Assembly: GCA_018350325.1 (NCBI GenBank)
Contig: JAEVLN010000045.1
Span: 193,050-257,049 of the forward strand
Length of the DNA stretch: 64,000 nucleotides
Direction: 5' to 3'
DNA from: Globodera rostochiensis
Taxonomy: Eukaryota; Nematoda; Chromadorea; Rhabditida; Heteroderidae
Of the stretch, positions 24,378 to 34,548 are shown one piece after another. A program made the position numbers and the translations under genes. Position 1 is the first letter of the stretch. The number at the start of each line of letters is the position of its first letter. A model generated the notes under the pieces. The model had not been told where the DNA came from. It was given only the letters and a program-made list of their open reading frames with translations, and did no database searches.

Positions 24378-24590
24378 ATGAGAAAACATTTAGCTTTATT
24401 ACTAATTCGCATTGTGTTGAAATTTTGCCAATTTAACTTTGTCATTGGTGTCGTGCCCAATTGTCCGGTGCCAATTTCCCGTTATTTTGGTAAAGCATAC
24501 CTTCAAGATTTGTGCGAAATAAATTGCAATTTCTTCGAAAATAAATTTTTTATTGTGCCAACATTTGACATTTATGCCCATAAAATATGA
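24378..24590 (+). CDS. Possible small secreted protein
   Basis: A 70-residue frame from ATG at 24378 with a hydrophobic start (MRKHLALLLIRIVLKFCQFN) that could be a signal peptide. A short body follows with three more Cys (VVPNCPVPISRYFGK, LCEINCNFF). It lies 20 bp after the stop of the acidic protein, so it could also be 3' UTR. No family recognised. Confidence 0.3.
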   Translation: MRKHLALLLIRIVLKFCQFNFVIGVVPNCPVPISRYFGKAYLQDLCEINCNFFENKFFIVPTFDIYAHKI

Positions 24591-25324
24591 GGCTAAAAAA
24601 GGCGAGAACCTTAATGCAAAAATAAAATTGTCTCAATCAAAAAATTTACAGCGCAAAAGCTCTAAAATCGGGGCTTTTCATAATTTCCGATTTTTTATAA
24701 AATTGTAGGGAAACCCGGAAAGTCGGTTAACCGGGCTAAAATCAAAACCCGGACCGTTATCCGACTGTCGAGAAACCGGGGGCTGAGATTTACTGCTCAA
24801 AATCTGGTGGGTTATTGTCAGCCCATCATCGCAATTAAATTGCACTAAGAAAATGCAACTGCAAAATAATGCCGTTTATTGATTCTACGGCATACAAATG
24901 AAATCTCTTAAAAAATTGAGTTAAAAATTCAAAAATTTTTTCGGCGGCGCCTATCGGCACCACCGATCTCCTCCCCCTATAAAGTAAAACAGAATTCGCA
25001 AAAAACTTGTATTCCTGACCCTCAATTGGTTGATTTTAAAATTTAATTTCCTCCGTTAAAGCATTTAATTGCTACAACTTCAAATCTAATGTAATTGTGT
25101 AATGAAGTAATAAAAGTCAAAATTGAATTAGGTAGTCATTTAGATAAAAGCTCCACTGACGACCTTCCGCCGTTTGTTATTGGCTACTACTTTAGACTGT
25201 CAAAGAAACTCTTGTTATTTTTTTTAAATAGTCGGAAAGTTTACAGAAATTTATAGTGGAAGAAGAATTGCGGAGAGTTTAGCAACAAACAATCGATGAA
25301 TGAGTTAATAGAACATTTGGGGTC
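24591..25324. other. Intergenic with decayed repeat
   Basis: No gene seen. From about 24700 to 24970 there are CCGG-rich words and the inverse of a stretch (TCGGCGGCGCCTATCGGC) found inside the hAT-type element at 17349-17376. It is therefore probably a decayed relative of that element. Confidence 0.5.
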
Positions 25325-25851
25325 TCAATGAGGTTGTACGGAATTTCTGTTGAACAATTTGATGATCGTTTGCCTTTCTTTGTCAAAAGCCTTCCGATAT
25401 TCTTTGCTAAAAAAGGTATTTAATATTTAATAATTGATATTTACTTTTTATTTTTACCTTGTAAAATAAAGAATTGGCGCATTGGAGGAGGCACTGATGT
25501 TCAACAGAATGCCAAAGATTTGATTTAATTTCCATATTGACATTATGTCATTTCCAAACATCGGAATTATAATAATGATTATGTCAAAAAAATTCAGAAA
25601 ATATCCGCCAATATTCACAGAAATAATGACAAACAATGCGCGAAATATGCGAATGTTGAATTGGTGCGAGTTGGAGTTGGGCGGTGCTTTAATAGAAAAC
25701 AAATATTTAAATATATATTATTTATTTAATTAAAAATACATTTTTTGAAGTAAATAACAAATGCAACGACCGTATAGAGAACAATTGTTGACAGCAAAAT
25801 TACACTTATTATTGTTGGCCAAATAAACTCCGGCGAATTGGTGCATTGAAA
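25325..25851 (-). pseudogene. srsx-like receptor, C-terminal half only
   Basis: Minus-strand exons encode a loop and TM5 (CTNSPEFIWPTIISVILLST), then TM6 (FNIRIFRALFVIISVNIGGY) and TM7 (GILLNISASSNAPILYFT). The last exon is SKEYRKAFDKERQ, the usual srsx C-terminal motif, ending TGA at 25325. No matching N-terminal half lies directly upstream. The receptor fragment at 26335-27093 already contains its own TM5, so the two are not simply one interrupted gene. Probably the 3' remnant of a tandem paralogue. Confidence 0.6.
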
Positions 25852-25939
25852 CTTCAAATAATTTTTAAAAGAAATATTGGAAGAGAGAAGCTCAAAAATG
25901 GCATTTTCACGCAATTTTTAGTGCCAAATGAGCAAAAAA

Positions 25940-26069
25940 TGGTCGTGCTGAAATAGCCTACGCTCAAATGGCAGAGCGCCTGATCTGGATTTTTCGAAAT
26001 GATCTGGATTTGCCAACATTTAAAAATCCTGTTTTTCTGATTCGACTAAAATACCAGGAAACCGGTATC
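25940..26069. other. tRNA-like A-box fragment
   Basis: The stretch containing TACGCTCAAATGGCAGAGC resembles the D arm of a tRNA (GCTC...GAGC with a GG loop), but no T arm or acceptor stem follows. It could be the head of a tRNA-derived SINE. Confidence 0.25.
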
Positions 26070-26337
26070 TAGTGCTGCAAAATCCAGGGCCGTTCCGATC
26101 TCTATTTGTTACTGGGGTGTTAATACCGTATTTCCTCTATTAGTAACCCACTCTATTTGAAACCCCCCTTCTAATTGTAACCCCCCCCCCCCAGAGGGTG
26201 TTTGAAAAATAGTAACCCCCCCCCCCCTCTATTTGAAACCCCCCTCTAATTATAACCCCCGCCCCCCTCGAGGGGGGTTTGAACAATTGTAACCCATGGG
26301 TTACTAATAGAGGAAATACGCTGTTTTGCCATCCCTA
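26070..26337. mobile_element. Inverted-repeat element beside a receptor fragment
   Basis: A perfect 23-bp inverted repeat (core TTTCCTCTATTAGTAACCC) lies at 26127-26149 and 26298-26320. Between the arms are C-rich words of the form GTAACCCCCC. The right outer end reads CCATCCCTA and the left TAGTGCTGC. No clear target duplication. The last bases supply the TAG that ends the adjacent receptor frame. Related CTCTATTA-type repeats occur at 32751 and 35776. Confidence 0.6.
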
Positions 26338-27093
26338 CATAGTAGTAAAAAGAAATAAAATGTTATAAACGCTACAAGTACTAGAGTAAAATAATACAGA
26401 AGCCATTCCAATATCACCCAATGTGCCAGTAACGAGTGTTTTGTCTACGGAATCGCAACTTTGAGAATACAAATATAAAACATTGCATAACCCGATGAAG
26501 GGCAATGTCATAACATAAAAAAGGACATTTTCTGATTGTCTAAAATTAAAATAAAATAAATTTAAATACATTTTTAATTTTACCTTAGCGGAAAAATCAC
26601 ATAAATTAGTCGGTCAATGCTTGTGAAAAAAAGTAAAAAAATTGTGCAAGAAACTGCAAATAATGAAGGCGTAAGAATTCGAATGACGGTTTTGTAGGGC
26701 ATTAAATATTGGCCAGAAAACACTAAATATGCGAATAAGAAATGGCCAGATTGGTGGACAATTTCGAAAAACGAATAAATGGCCAACAATTTGTTGGCGG
26801 AATTGTTCATTGATCTGAAAATATTTCTTTAAAATGTTTAGACTTTAATTAATTAAACATTTGTTTAATTTAAATGCCAACAAACTTTGTCCGAATTGTA
26901 ACGTAAATAACTGAGAAATTCCAAAAAATGCCGGCAATTGCCAAAATTGTGTAAATTGAAGCAAAAATAATCAAACTCCAGCAGGGACGAGCATTTGTTA
27001 ACTCGAGATAGACCTTAAATAAACTAAGAATAATTAAAAAGAATTTAAACTTTTAAATAAACCGACCTCACTAAGTGTTGAATTTAATGACAT
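26335..27093 (-). pseudogene. srsx-like receptor, TM1-TM5, truncated
   Basis: Minus-strand exons from ATG at 27091-27093 (MSLNSTLSE) give TM1 (IIFASIYTILAIAGIFWNFS), TM2 (NKLLAIYSFFEIVHQSGHFL), TM3 with the family motif SIDRLIYVIFPLR, TM4, and a segment like TM5 (YSSTCSVYNILFLF). All joins are in phase. The frame then meets TAG, formed by the end of an inverted-repeat element. TM6, TM7 and the tail are missing. The srsx fragment at 25325-25851 lies downstream but duplicates TM5, so a deletion between tandem paralogues is the simplest reading. Confidence 0.6.
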
Positions 27094-27743
27094 TGTAAAA
27101 TTAATTACAACCCATAAATTGACAAAGCCAGTCTGTTAACTTCAGAAATTTACTTTTATTTGAATTTGTCTTCCCATACTATGATTTTGCTCAAACATCT
27201 AAACTTTATTATGTAGAGAAAAATTTTAATTGACAGTGAATTTAATATAATTTCCAATTGGCAATTCTTTTAAAAATTTGGTTGAATGGCGTCAATTGCC
27301 CAATTTTATGGTAATGTAATTTTGGTTAAATTAAATTAACGAAAATTTTTGTTTCTAACAAGCAAATGAAACCAATTCTGAGAAGTTGATGAATAATGAA
27401 CTTTTATAAATAATTGACAAAACTGTCAGAAGGTTTCCTTTGGGTATACTGTATTATTGTATGCCCAAATGGACCAGAACAAAAAGTGCCCGACATTCCC
27501 GCCTCGAAAGGTCGGGGGGAATAACCCTAATTTGTAAAGCAATCGACTGTTAAATAAAAAATTCTTAATGCATTATTTCTATTGTTGCTTTGTTTCCAAT
27601 TCGTCAAGCTGTACCGGACATTCAAAGCAAAGTTTATTTTTGGCTAAATTGAAAAAGAAAGCATTTTTAAATTTTAATATATTAAATTGATCATTTCTTC
27701 ATTCAATGTCTATACTCCGACGGTCGGCAGTGGCATCATCCGA
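27094..27743. other. Intergenic, no gene seen
   Basis: AT-rich spacer between a minus-strand receptor fragment and the end of the Thr-rich gene. A short GC-richer stretch near 27480-27530 shows no coding pattern. Confidence 0.5.
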
Positions 27744-29237
27744 CTAGACGGCGAGCATTGCCAAGTCTAAAAAATTAATATTTAAATTACCAAAAATTTT
27801 ATTTAAAATTCACATGTGACAATGACGACGAAGACCGGGCGAATGAACGGCTCGGCACCGACTTGGCCACCGTTCGGCGTGCATGTGATGACGAACTTCT
27901 TGAGGGTTGTCAACTTAATGAAAATGCCCAATTTTTTATTTTTTTCTATTATATATTACCTCCTCGCGTTTCATGGTGGGTGTGACCTCAGTCGGCATCG
28001 TTTGCGCTTGGGTTGTCGATGTCTTAAAACGCGGTTTTTGCATTGCTACAGTTAGAGTTAAGTAGTTGAACGGTAGCGGGAGTTGTACTGAAATTTCTAT
28101 TTTTTTACATTTTGGGACTGAAATTTGCCCGGTTAAAACAACCTTATATGGTCTCAGTTTTTTTAGCAATTTTTATTTGGTCCATAATTCTCGGCTTTTT
28201 GGCCTGGACGTTTTTTTGGCCACGGCCCCGGGTTTTCCCACAAATTTTGGGCCCGTCTTACTCCAGTTACGTCCCAATCCCGAGGCTCAGTCGAAAGTTG
28301 GATGCTTTTTTTTATTCATAAAATTATCGAAGCAATTATTTTGAACGATTAATTTCATTAAAATAACAACATTCCTCATTAGACAACCAACCCCCTCATT
28401 TTCCCCTGTGGTTGAGACGAGCTTGTCAGTCATTTCGGTTCCTGCCTGAGTTGTCGGTTGCTGAAATTATTAAATTAATAATGTAATATTTGTTTAAATA
28501 TTTTATTTTATATTAAAAAATATAAAATGTTAACTGTTGATGCTGTTGAGACGAGCTTATCTGGTTGGGTTGTCGGTTGCTGAAATTATTAAATTAATAA
28601 TGCAATAATTGTTTAAATATTTTATTTTATATTAAAAAATATAAAATGTTAACTGTTGATGCTGTTGAGACGAGCTTCTCTGGTTGAGTTGTCGGTTGCT
28701 GAAATTATTAAATTAATAAAATATTTTATTTTTATTAAAAATTATCAAAAATGTTATTATGAAGTTTAAAATTCTAGCAACTGCTCAATTAAAATTTTCA
28801 ATTAAACAATCACCGTGGTTGCGACGAGCTTCTCAGTCGTTTCAATTCCGATCGGGATTGTCGATTTCTAATTTAAATAAAATTGTTGTGTTATTCTCTT
28901 AATTTTCTTAAATACTTTCAGGTTAAAAAGGATTCTTATTAATACAAGCAGCTGGCTTGCTTAATGATCAAATTTTTACAGCATTTTGTACAACAATGTC
29001 CAACATGAGGAAAAGCGCAAAACAAAAAGTAAATATTTAAAACAAAAAACGGGCTTAAACATATTTTTTAAAATGTTTTGAAATGTATTTTCAAACTAAA
29101 CAAACGTGTTTTAATAGCGGCTAAATAAAATAAATCCTCCAAAAAGCGCAGACCTCAGCCGGCGGAGCGGTCGTCGTCTTCGCATCTAAAGGAGCGAACG
29201 CGCCGATCAGAATCGCAAGTACAAAAAGAGCAGCCAT
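27744..29237 (-). CDS. Secreted or membrane-anchored Thr-rich protein with duplicated exons
   Basis: Minus-strand gene of about 155 residues. Exon 1 (29154-29237) is a signal peptide (MAALFVLAILIGAFAPLDAK) plus TTTAPPAE. The next exons encode Thr/Ser/Pro/Gln-rich modules: 28814-28867 (PIGIETTEKLVATT), 28654-28698 (QPTTQPEKLVSTAST), 28535-28579 (QPTTQPDKLVSTAST), 28392-28460 (QPTTQAGTEMTDKLVSTT) and 27960-28022 (TSTTQAQTMPTEVTPTMKRE). An exon starting KFVITCTPNGGQVGAEPF and a short last exon give a hydrophobic C-terminus (PVFVVIVTYLAMLAV) resembling a GPI signal or membrane anchor. Nearly all introns are phase 0, so modules can be gained or lost without frame damage. A mucin-like O-glycosylated surface or secreted protein is the likely nature; the function is unknown. 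Confidence 0.65.
28056..28280. mobile_element. Diverged MITE copy in an intron
   Basis: The left end (AGTTGAACGGTAGCGGGAG, then TACTGAAATTTC and GGGACTGAAATTTG) aligns with the 202-bp MITE at 46752. It lies in the intron of the Thr-rich gene. The right boundary is unclear. Confidence 0.35.
28392..28698. repeat. 119-bp tandem exon-intron units
   Basis: Three exons start exactly 119 bp apart (minus-strand 5' ends at 28698, 28579 and 28460). Each middle unit is a 45-nt exon plus a 74-nt intron. The two left exons differ by only two bases and their introns are close to identical. The third is more diverged and longer. Confidence 0.8.
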
Positions 29238-30543
29238 TTTGTACGGTCAGAATTGATTGATTGATTTGGTTTACTGTAAAATGTTTTAAAATATCTTTAA
29301 ATAAAATTTATGCTTTGTGCAATGAGCCTTAAATATGCATTTTAGGGAATGATTAAGCGCAAGCACATAATCTTTTCGCTTTTTCTCAAGAACCAAATGA
29401 TGACAAACGATTTCATTCCTTACAAAGAAATGGAAACTTAAAGAATCTCAGATTCGATAAATAACGAACGCTTGAAAAGATGACTAAATATGTAGAAAAT
29501 GTTCAATTATATGGCCCAAAAAATGCTCAGGATTCATCAAAAGAGCTAAAGGTTAAAGTTTATTTAATTGAAATTACATAAATCATTCTTTAAATTTTAT
29601 TCTATTTTCAGTTTTAAAATCATAAAAATTCTCTTAATTTTATTACATTTAACTCTGCTGTTTAATGGAGTTGAAATATTTTTTAAACGAGAATTCTGAT
29701 GATTCTAAAACTGAAAATTAGAATAAAATATGATTACACGCTAGTTGTTGCAAAAAGTTGAGTTAGAGATGACATAGAAAATTGGAAATTGTGAAGGAAA
29801 AGTCCGAAAAAATGGAAATAGTGCATCAAAAAATGCATCCCCTTACACTCTTTTTGCAACCCGTCAACAAATTGATGAAACAAATGCGTCTATCATATAT
29901 AAATCGCGGCATTTGTGCCCAAATGTGGGCTCGGAACGGTCAGTGAATTTGGATGGACTGTTTTGCCGAGGCTGAGCACGGCTGTGTTGTGAAGGGCGAG
30001 GGCACAATTCACACAACATCCGCCGGTCCGGCTTCAACTCATCATCATCATCATCATTAAGCCCGAGGAGGAACATAGACCAATTCGGTCTGTGAGCGGA
30101 GGGATGCGCCGGGGTTATAATAGCGCGTCGGGAAAAGTCCCAATTTGGGCCGATCCGGAGCATGGAGGACAACCAGAACTGCCCAAATACGCCCTGAACA
30201 ACCGATTTAAAAGCCGATTTCTTGGCCAATGAAGCAATCCGAGCCCCAATTTTTTTTGGTTTGTTTATCAAATTCCGGTCGGAAATTTGTATATGAGATG
30301 ATTGAAAAAATGTGTTAATGCCTTTTTTTGGTATTGCGAAAAATCCACCTACACTACTTATAAACAACTAATAGATTGCCGCTCGGTGTCACGAAGTGTT
30401 ATGCTTTTCTCGTTCGTTAATATATTGTACAACATTTATTTTAATTACTATTGTTGCTAAATATTTTCTTTACATATTTTATTTTATTATTTTATTCCAC
30501 CTTTTAGGCTTTTAGGCATTTATCGTTATTTATGTAAGAGGGT
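29238..30543. other. Intergenic, with foldback and an antisense frame
   Basis: The first half is AT-rich and holds a foldback (separate entry). From 29860 to 30370 the DNA is GC-richer, with a CATCAT microsatellite and a 167-codon minus frame. That frame has no domain and no splice partner, so I do not call it a gene. An AT-rich spacer follows to about 30530. Confidence 0.4.
29598..29724. mobile_element. Foldback MITE-like element
   Basis: Arms of about 30 bp (left TCTATTTTCAGTTTTAAAAT, right ATTCTAAAACTGAAAATTAG) form an imperfect inverted repeat around a 50-bp loop. No coding. Target duplication not clear. Confidence 0.45.
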
Positions 30544-30964
30544 ATGGGCAAACCGTCCCCCACAGTAAGACAAAAAAGGGCGGGAGGGAGTTCTCCCCCC
30601 CCCCCGATCACCGGGAAAAGGAGGGGCGAAAGCGATGGCTGCCGATCCCGGTCGGCAGCCATCAGTTCGCTCTTCCCCGAAGAACGAGCCGGCTTCCTCC
30701 CGCTCCCCGTCCGTCCCCACTCTGGTGAAGCTGTGAGTTCTCCGTTGGTGTCCTGGCCCCCCCCCCAGGCACTTCCGCCCCACCCCGTCCATACGCTTTC
30801 ACCCCTCCTCCCCTACTCCGATCATCAGCTCCGTCCCTCCGCCCTCGCCAGGCAGCAGCAAATGCCGATGCCCTTCAAATCGGTGATTGGCCGGCCGGCC
30901 GGTGGCTGGAAAATAGAAAAACCGTTTCTCTCATTTAGCACGAGAAGACAGCGACGAGTTGGGC

Positions 30965-31615
30965 ATGGCACTGGCCACTGGTTGTGAACTTATACGGGAC
31001 ATTAAAAAGGATGCCCAATTTGAAAAAGCTGGTTTATCAATTGGTCAACTTGGTCAGGTTGTTGCAGATGCGTGCGCTGAACAGAATGCCAAAGGCTTTG
31101 AGCAGCACGAATTGCGCTTGATTCAAACGTTGGCAACGAACGGTCCCCTCATTTTGGCTCAAATCAAATTGGAAGAGGCCGAAATTATTCAAATTCCAAA
31201 CGGACAAAATGCCAAAAAGAAAGCTAAAAAACTGGCAGAATTTGACGCCTATTTGAATAATGAATTGGCGCACGGACCGTTGAAAGATGGCCTAAACGAA
31301 TTGTTGCGGGCAAAAGAACATTTATTGCCCAGCGATTTGTTGGCATTTCTGCTCAACAAAATCAACACGTTCGGCCATAATCAAGAAGGGATTGGAGGAG
31401 GCAAAATGGCCGAAACATCCCCCGAAAAAGTTATTGCCGCCCGTCCTCCTCCTCCAACAACGGCGACAACGACGACAGTCCACCAGCGACGGACGCGCCG
31501 TGCGGTGAAGCTTATTGCTGCCTTCGCTTTTGTAATTACGGGGCTTTTAGCCCGCAACATGGGAATGATTGTGCTCGGCTATTGGTTATTCTTTTGCTGG
31601 TGGATTTTAGGTTAG
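30965..31615 (+). CDS. Helical protein with C-terminal membrane segment
   Basis: Not recognised. The exon opens after an acceptor at about 30935 with REDSDELG before the first in-frame ATG at 30965 (MALATGCELIRDIKKDAQFE). It gives at least 216 residues. The body is predicted helical and rich in Ala, Leu, Lys and Glu (LAEFDAYLNNELAHGPLKDG). A Thr/Pro-rich linker leads to a hydrophobic end (LIAAFAFVITGLLARN, MIVLGYWLFFCWWILG), one or two membrane spans or a tail anchor. Earlier coding may lie in the GC-rich plus frame at 30544-30987, which is in a different frame and rich in Pro, Ser and Arg. Base composition is much richer in G and C than its neighbours. Confidence 0.55.
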   Translation: MALATGCELIRDIKKDAQFEKAGLSIGQLGQVVADACAEQNAKGFEQHELRLIQTLATNGPLILAQIKLEEAEIIQIPNGQNAKKKAKKLAEFDAYLNNELAHGPLKDGLNELLRAKEHLLPSDLLAFLLNKINTFGHNQEGIGGGKMAETSPEKVIAARPPPPTTATTTTVHQRRTRRAVKLIAAFAFVITGLLARNMGMIVLGYWLFFCWWILG

Positions 31616-32257
31616 GGCACCTTCGGCGCCAAATTCAAACAAATTTTTTGGGCACATTCTTTTTTTGCTGTGCTTATTTGTTGAGTAAAACAGGGGGGGG
31701 GGGGGGATTCATCACTGTTTATTTGTTGTTGTGCATAATTTTGCTTGCAGTGATGTGATTTTGATGATAAACTTTAGAATTTTATTTTTGGAAATTGTTG
31801 TAAAAATTGTTGGATGGCCAAACGAGCACCAATTGGCTACAAAAATTAAATATATATTAAATTTAAAATATAATTTTTTAGGGGCATTTCAAGTAGAATG
31901 AAAATCAATAAAATGGTTTAGATGAAATTTATTTGTTGGAGCATGGAGCCCGCAAAGATCAAATTTTTTGTCAAGTAAATTTTTACGCATTTCTAATATT
32001 TTTGTGGAAGGGGGGGGCGATAGCCGCGAAACTTCGGGTAATTTGGCTTCGAACTTCGTGCTTTGCAAAAAATTGAGCGTAGACAATTCTTTGAAATGGA
32101 TTAATTGTTGTGTCATTGGATTTGAGCTGCTGCAAAAGTGTTTGTTTGGCCAAGAATTGTGGGTATTTAAAGGCCGGCAAATGTCGTTGTGGCCCACATT
32201 CGGTACATTCTCAAAAAAAAATTTCTTCACAAATCATTTAAATTTACTTCCTTCCAA
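31616..32257. other. 3' flank and spacer; possible minus-strand exon
   Basis: A poly-G tract lies at about 31692. On the minus strand, 31983-32215 is open and reads CGPQRHLPAFKYPQFLAKQT then NPFQRIVYAQFFAKHEVRSQ and ends KNIRNA. The composition looks protein-like, but I find no partner exons and it may be a remnant. Confidence 0.3.
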
Positions 32258-32583
32258 ATGGCGTCTTTGACTTTCAAAATGCAAGTTTTTATGACGCAAT
32301 TTCTGTTCAAAAAATATCGCCTTTAGGGTTTCTCTCGTTCTGCTCGTCCTTTGCATTGGAGTGGCCATTGAACAAAGCCAAACTTACGTAAAAATAACAT
32401 TTTTTTTTTAAATTCGTGCCCAATTATTTGGTTTAGATGTTGGGCTACGGCTCCGTCTACGGTTACGGCTATCCCTACGGCGGATGGTATGGCAAACGCC
32501 AAGCCGGCTTTGGCCCATCTGCTGGAGGCGCTGGTGGAAATGGTGGCACTTTTGGTCATGCCGGTGGCGTAAATGCATACTGA
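32258..32583 (+). CDS. Small secreted Gly/Tyr-rich peptide precursor
   Basis: The middle exon (about 32326-32389) encodes a signal-peptide core (VSLVLLVLCIGVAIEQSQTY) ending at a donor GTAAAA. The last exon (32437-32583) reads MLGYGSVYGYGYPYGGWYGK then RQAGFGPSAGGAGGNGGTFG and ends VNAY. The GYGYPYGGWYGKR part, with a dibasic KR, resembles nematode YGGW-type neuropeptide-like or antimicrobial precursors. The start is uncertain. ATG codons at 32258 and 32279 lie just upstream, but the donor at 32285 does not join in phase, so an upstream exon or an indel is likely. Confidence 0.5.
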
Positions 32584-34548
32584 GATGCGCCAAACAATTT
32601 TTGAGTAAATTGAAACAAAAAGGAACAAAATGATCAGTGCTGGATGCTAATTCAATTCGATTGATTTGAATAAACGGATTTGATAACAAAAAACGATTAA
32701 CAACTCTCAATTCATAAATGTATAAATTTAAAAATCAGAATATCGCAGTTCCTAAAATAGTAACCCCGGGGCATTATTTTTCGGCCCTCCTTCAGAGAGG
32801 GTCATTATTTTAGGGGGGGGAAGGTTTAATAATTTTAACAAACAGCAAAATTTTTTTTATAAAAATATTAAAACACCTTGCAAATATGAATTTACAAAGT
32901 TTTTTAAGAGTGGGAGAGGCGCCGCCAAGAAAATTGGTAAATTGTGTTAAGGAACAAGACCTAAAATTGACACGAATTTAAGTTCAAAAATTGGATAAAT
33001 CCAAAACCAGCGTTCAATTATAGGTGACCATGAAACAGATTTTAAGCCGTGAAAGGCTGTCCAAAAATTGCACAGGGCACCGCTTTCGCAGGCCAAGGCG
33101 GGTAATTGGTAAAAGTTTTCAATCAGCAATAACAGCAGCTCGGCTAAGCCTCATTGCTCGCTGTATTGCCCGAGCGCAAGGCTAAAAGCGAGGGGAAAAG
33201 GGAATGTTAAGTGAAATTTCCTTAGAATATATTCGATGGGGAGCAAACGTGGGAAGACATTAAGCAACAACACAGCAACAATACGCACACACTCTTTTTC
33301 TCTGTCAACACACATACCTAAACATTCTGTTTCTCACTCACTCTTTCTGTCTGCATGCGGGCGGGCGGGCGGGCATGCGTCTGTTCTCTTTTCATTTGCC
33401 AATTTCTCTGCTCAGCAATGAAAGGAAAGAGGACGCAGGCAAATAGAAAGTGTCTGCTTCCCTTACTTTTTTAATGGGAGTTCAGAGAAACAGATGGTGT
33501 TAGAGAACATTAACATTTGTAGGGAAAAGAAGCTATGCAAAATGAGAAAGAGAGGATTTTTGCTCTCCTTTCTTCCCCCACTTGCAACCCATAAAGAGTT
33601 TGCGCAAATTCTTTCACAAATAACACACAAATTCAAACGGAGTTTATCCCTGGTCCCTCTGTATTCGGACGATGAAATCTTTCGCCTTTTACTAAAGGTT
33701 TCCGTGCAGGGGGACGCTTATGGGTTTACCCTAATTTTTGGAAGCGCCTTCTCCAGGGAGGGCGCGCAAAATCAATTGTATTTGACTTACAAATTAAACA
33801 TCAAATAAAGATTGCTGAACAAATATAGAGCATTTGAAGGAGAAAGATGGATGGTCCATAATTCGAAAAAACTCATAACTCATTTAGGTGGCGCATTTTT
33901 AGGCAGAAAATTTCTCCAAAATATGTATAATTATGGCCCGGATATTCAAATTTTTTTACTTTTTTTCCCGATGCGCCTTGCTCTGAAAAGCACGAAATCA
34001 TGTTTTTAGGCTTTTAGGCTTTTTCGGAATCCTTACAAATGAACGAAATATTTACATAAATTGAAAAATGTGACATTCAGAGCAACAAGTAAATTTAATT
34101 AATGGCTACATTGACATACCTGAGTGTAAAGAATTTTTAGCATGTAAAAATTTTGGATTTATTTTTATTACGTCAGACAAAAAAAATGTATTTAATTTTC
34201 TGTGAACGAAATACCTTTATTTCCTTCTTGTGCAATTACGAATTATTCAATTTTCATTAATTTAATGTTTCAAAATAACTTAATTTCAATGAATGCCACA
34301 ATTTGATTTGGCCTTTTCGCATAGGTTTCAAACAATTTTTCAAATTAAAATTAATGCAAACTATAATTTAACTTGTAATTTAATAACAACTTTTATGGTT
34401 TGCTCTCAATATATTAAATTATTGCCGAGAATGTGGTTGGACTTAATCAAATTTAAAATAAACCATCGACCTTTAGTGTAATATAAGCTCAAAAAAATGT
34501 GCTCCATCTACCTTTTCACCTTCCCATTTCCATATTTTATTGTGCAAC
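32584..34548. other. Intergenic with simple repeats and an inverted-repeat element
   Basis: No convincing gene. An inverted repeat CTAAAATAGTAACCCC / GGGTCATTATTTTAG lies at 32751-32813 and a GCGG tandem run at about 33357-33374. A 104-codon plus frame at 33494-33808 has no domain or splice partner. Around 34197-34450 there is a diverged copy of the repeat seen near 16288. Confidence 0.5.
32751..32813. mobile_element. Short inverted-repeat element
   Basis: Arms CTAAAATAGTAACCCC and GGGTCATTATTTTAG flank a GC-rich core. It is similar in style to the CTCTATTAGTAACCC element at 26127. Too short for internal genes. Confidence 0.35.

Noticed and set aside
25940..26069. Possible complete tRNA near 25955
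   Set aside because: Only a D-arm-like segment is present; no anticodon stem, T arm or acceptor stem could be paired.
29864..30367. 167-codon minus-strand frame
   Set aside because: No domain, includes a CATCAT microsatellite read as an Asp run, no signal peptide and no splice partner.
33494..33808. 104-codon plus-strand frame
   Set aside because: No domain, no splice context, next to simple repeats.
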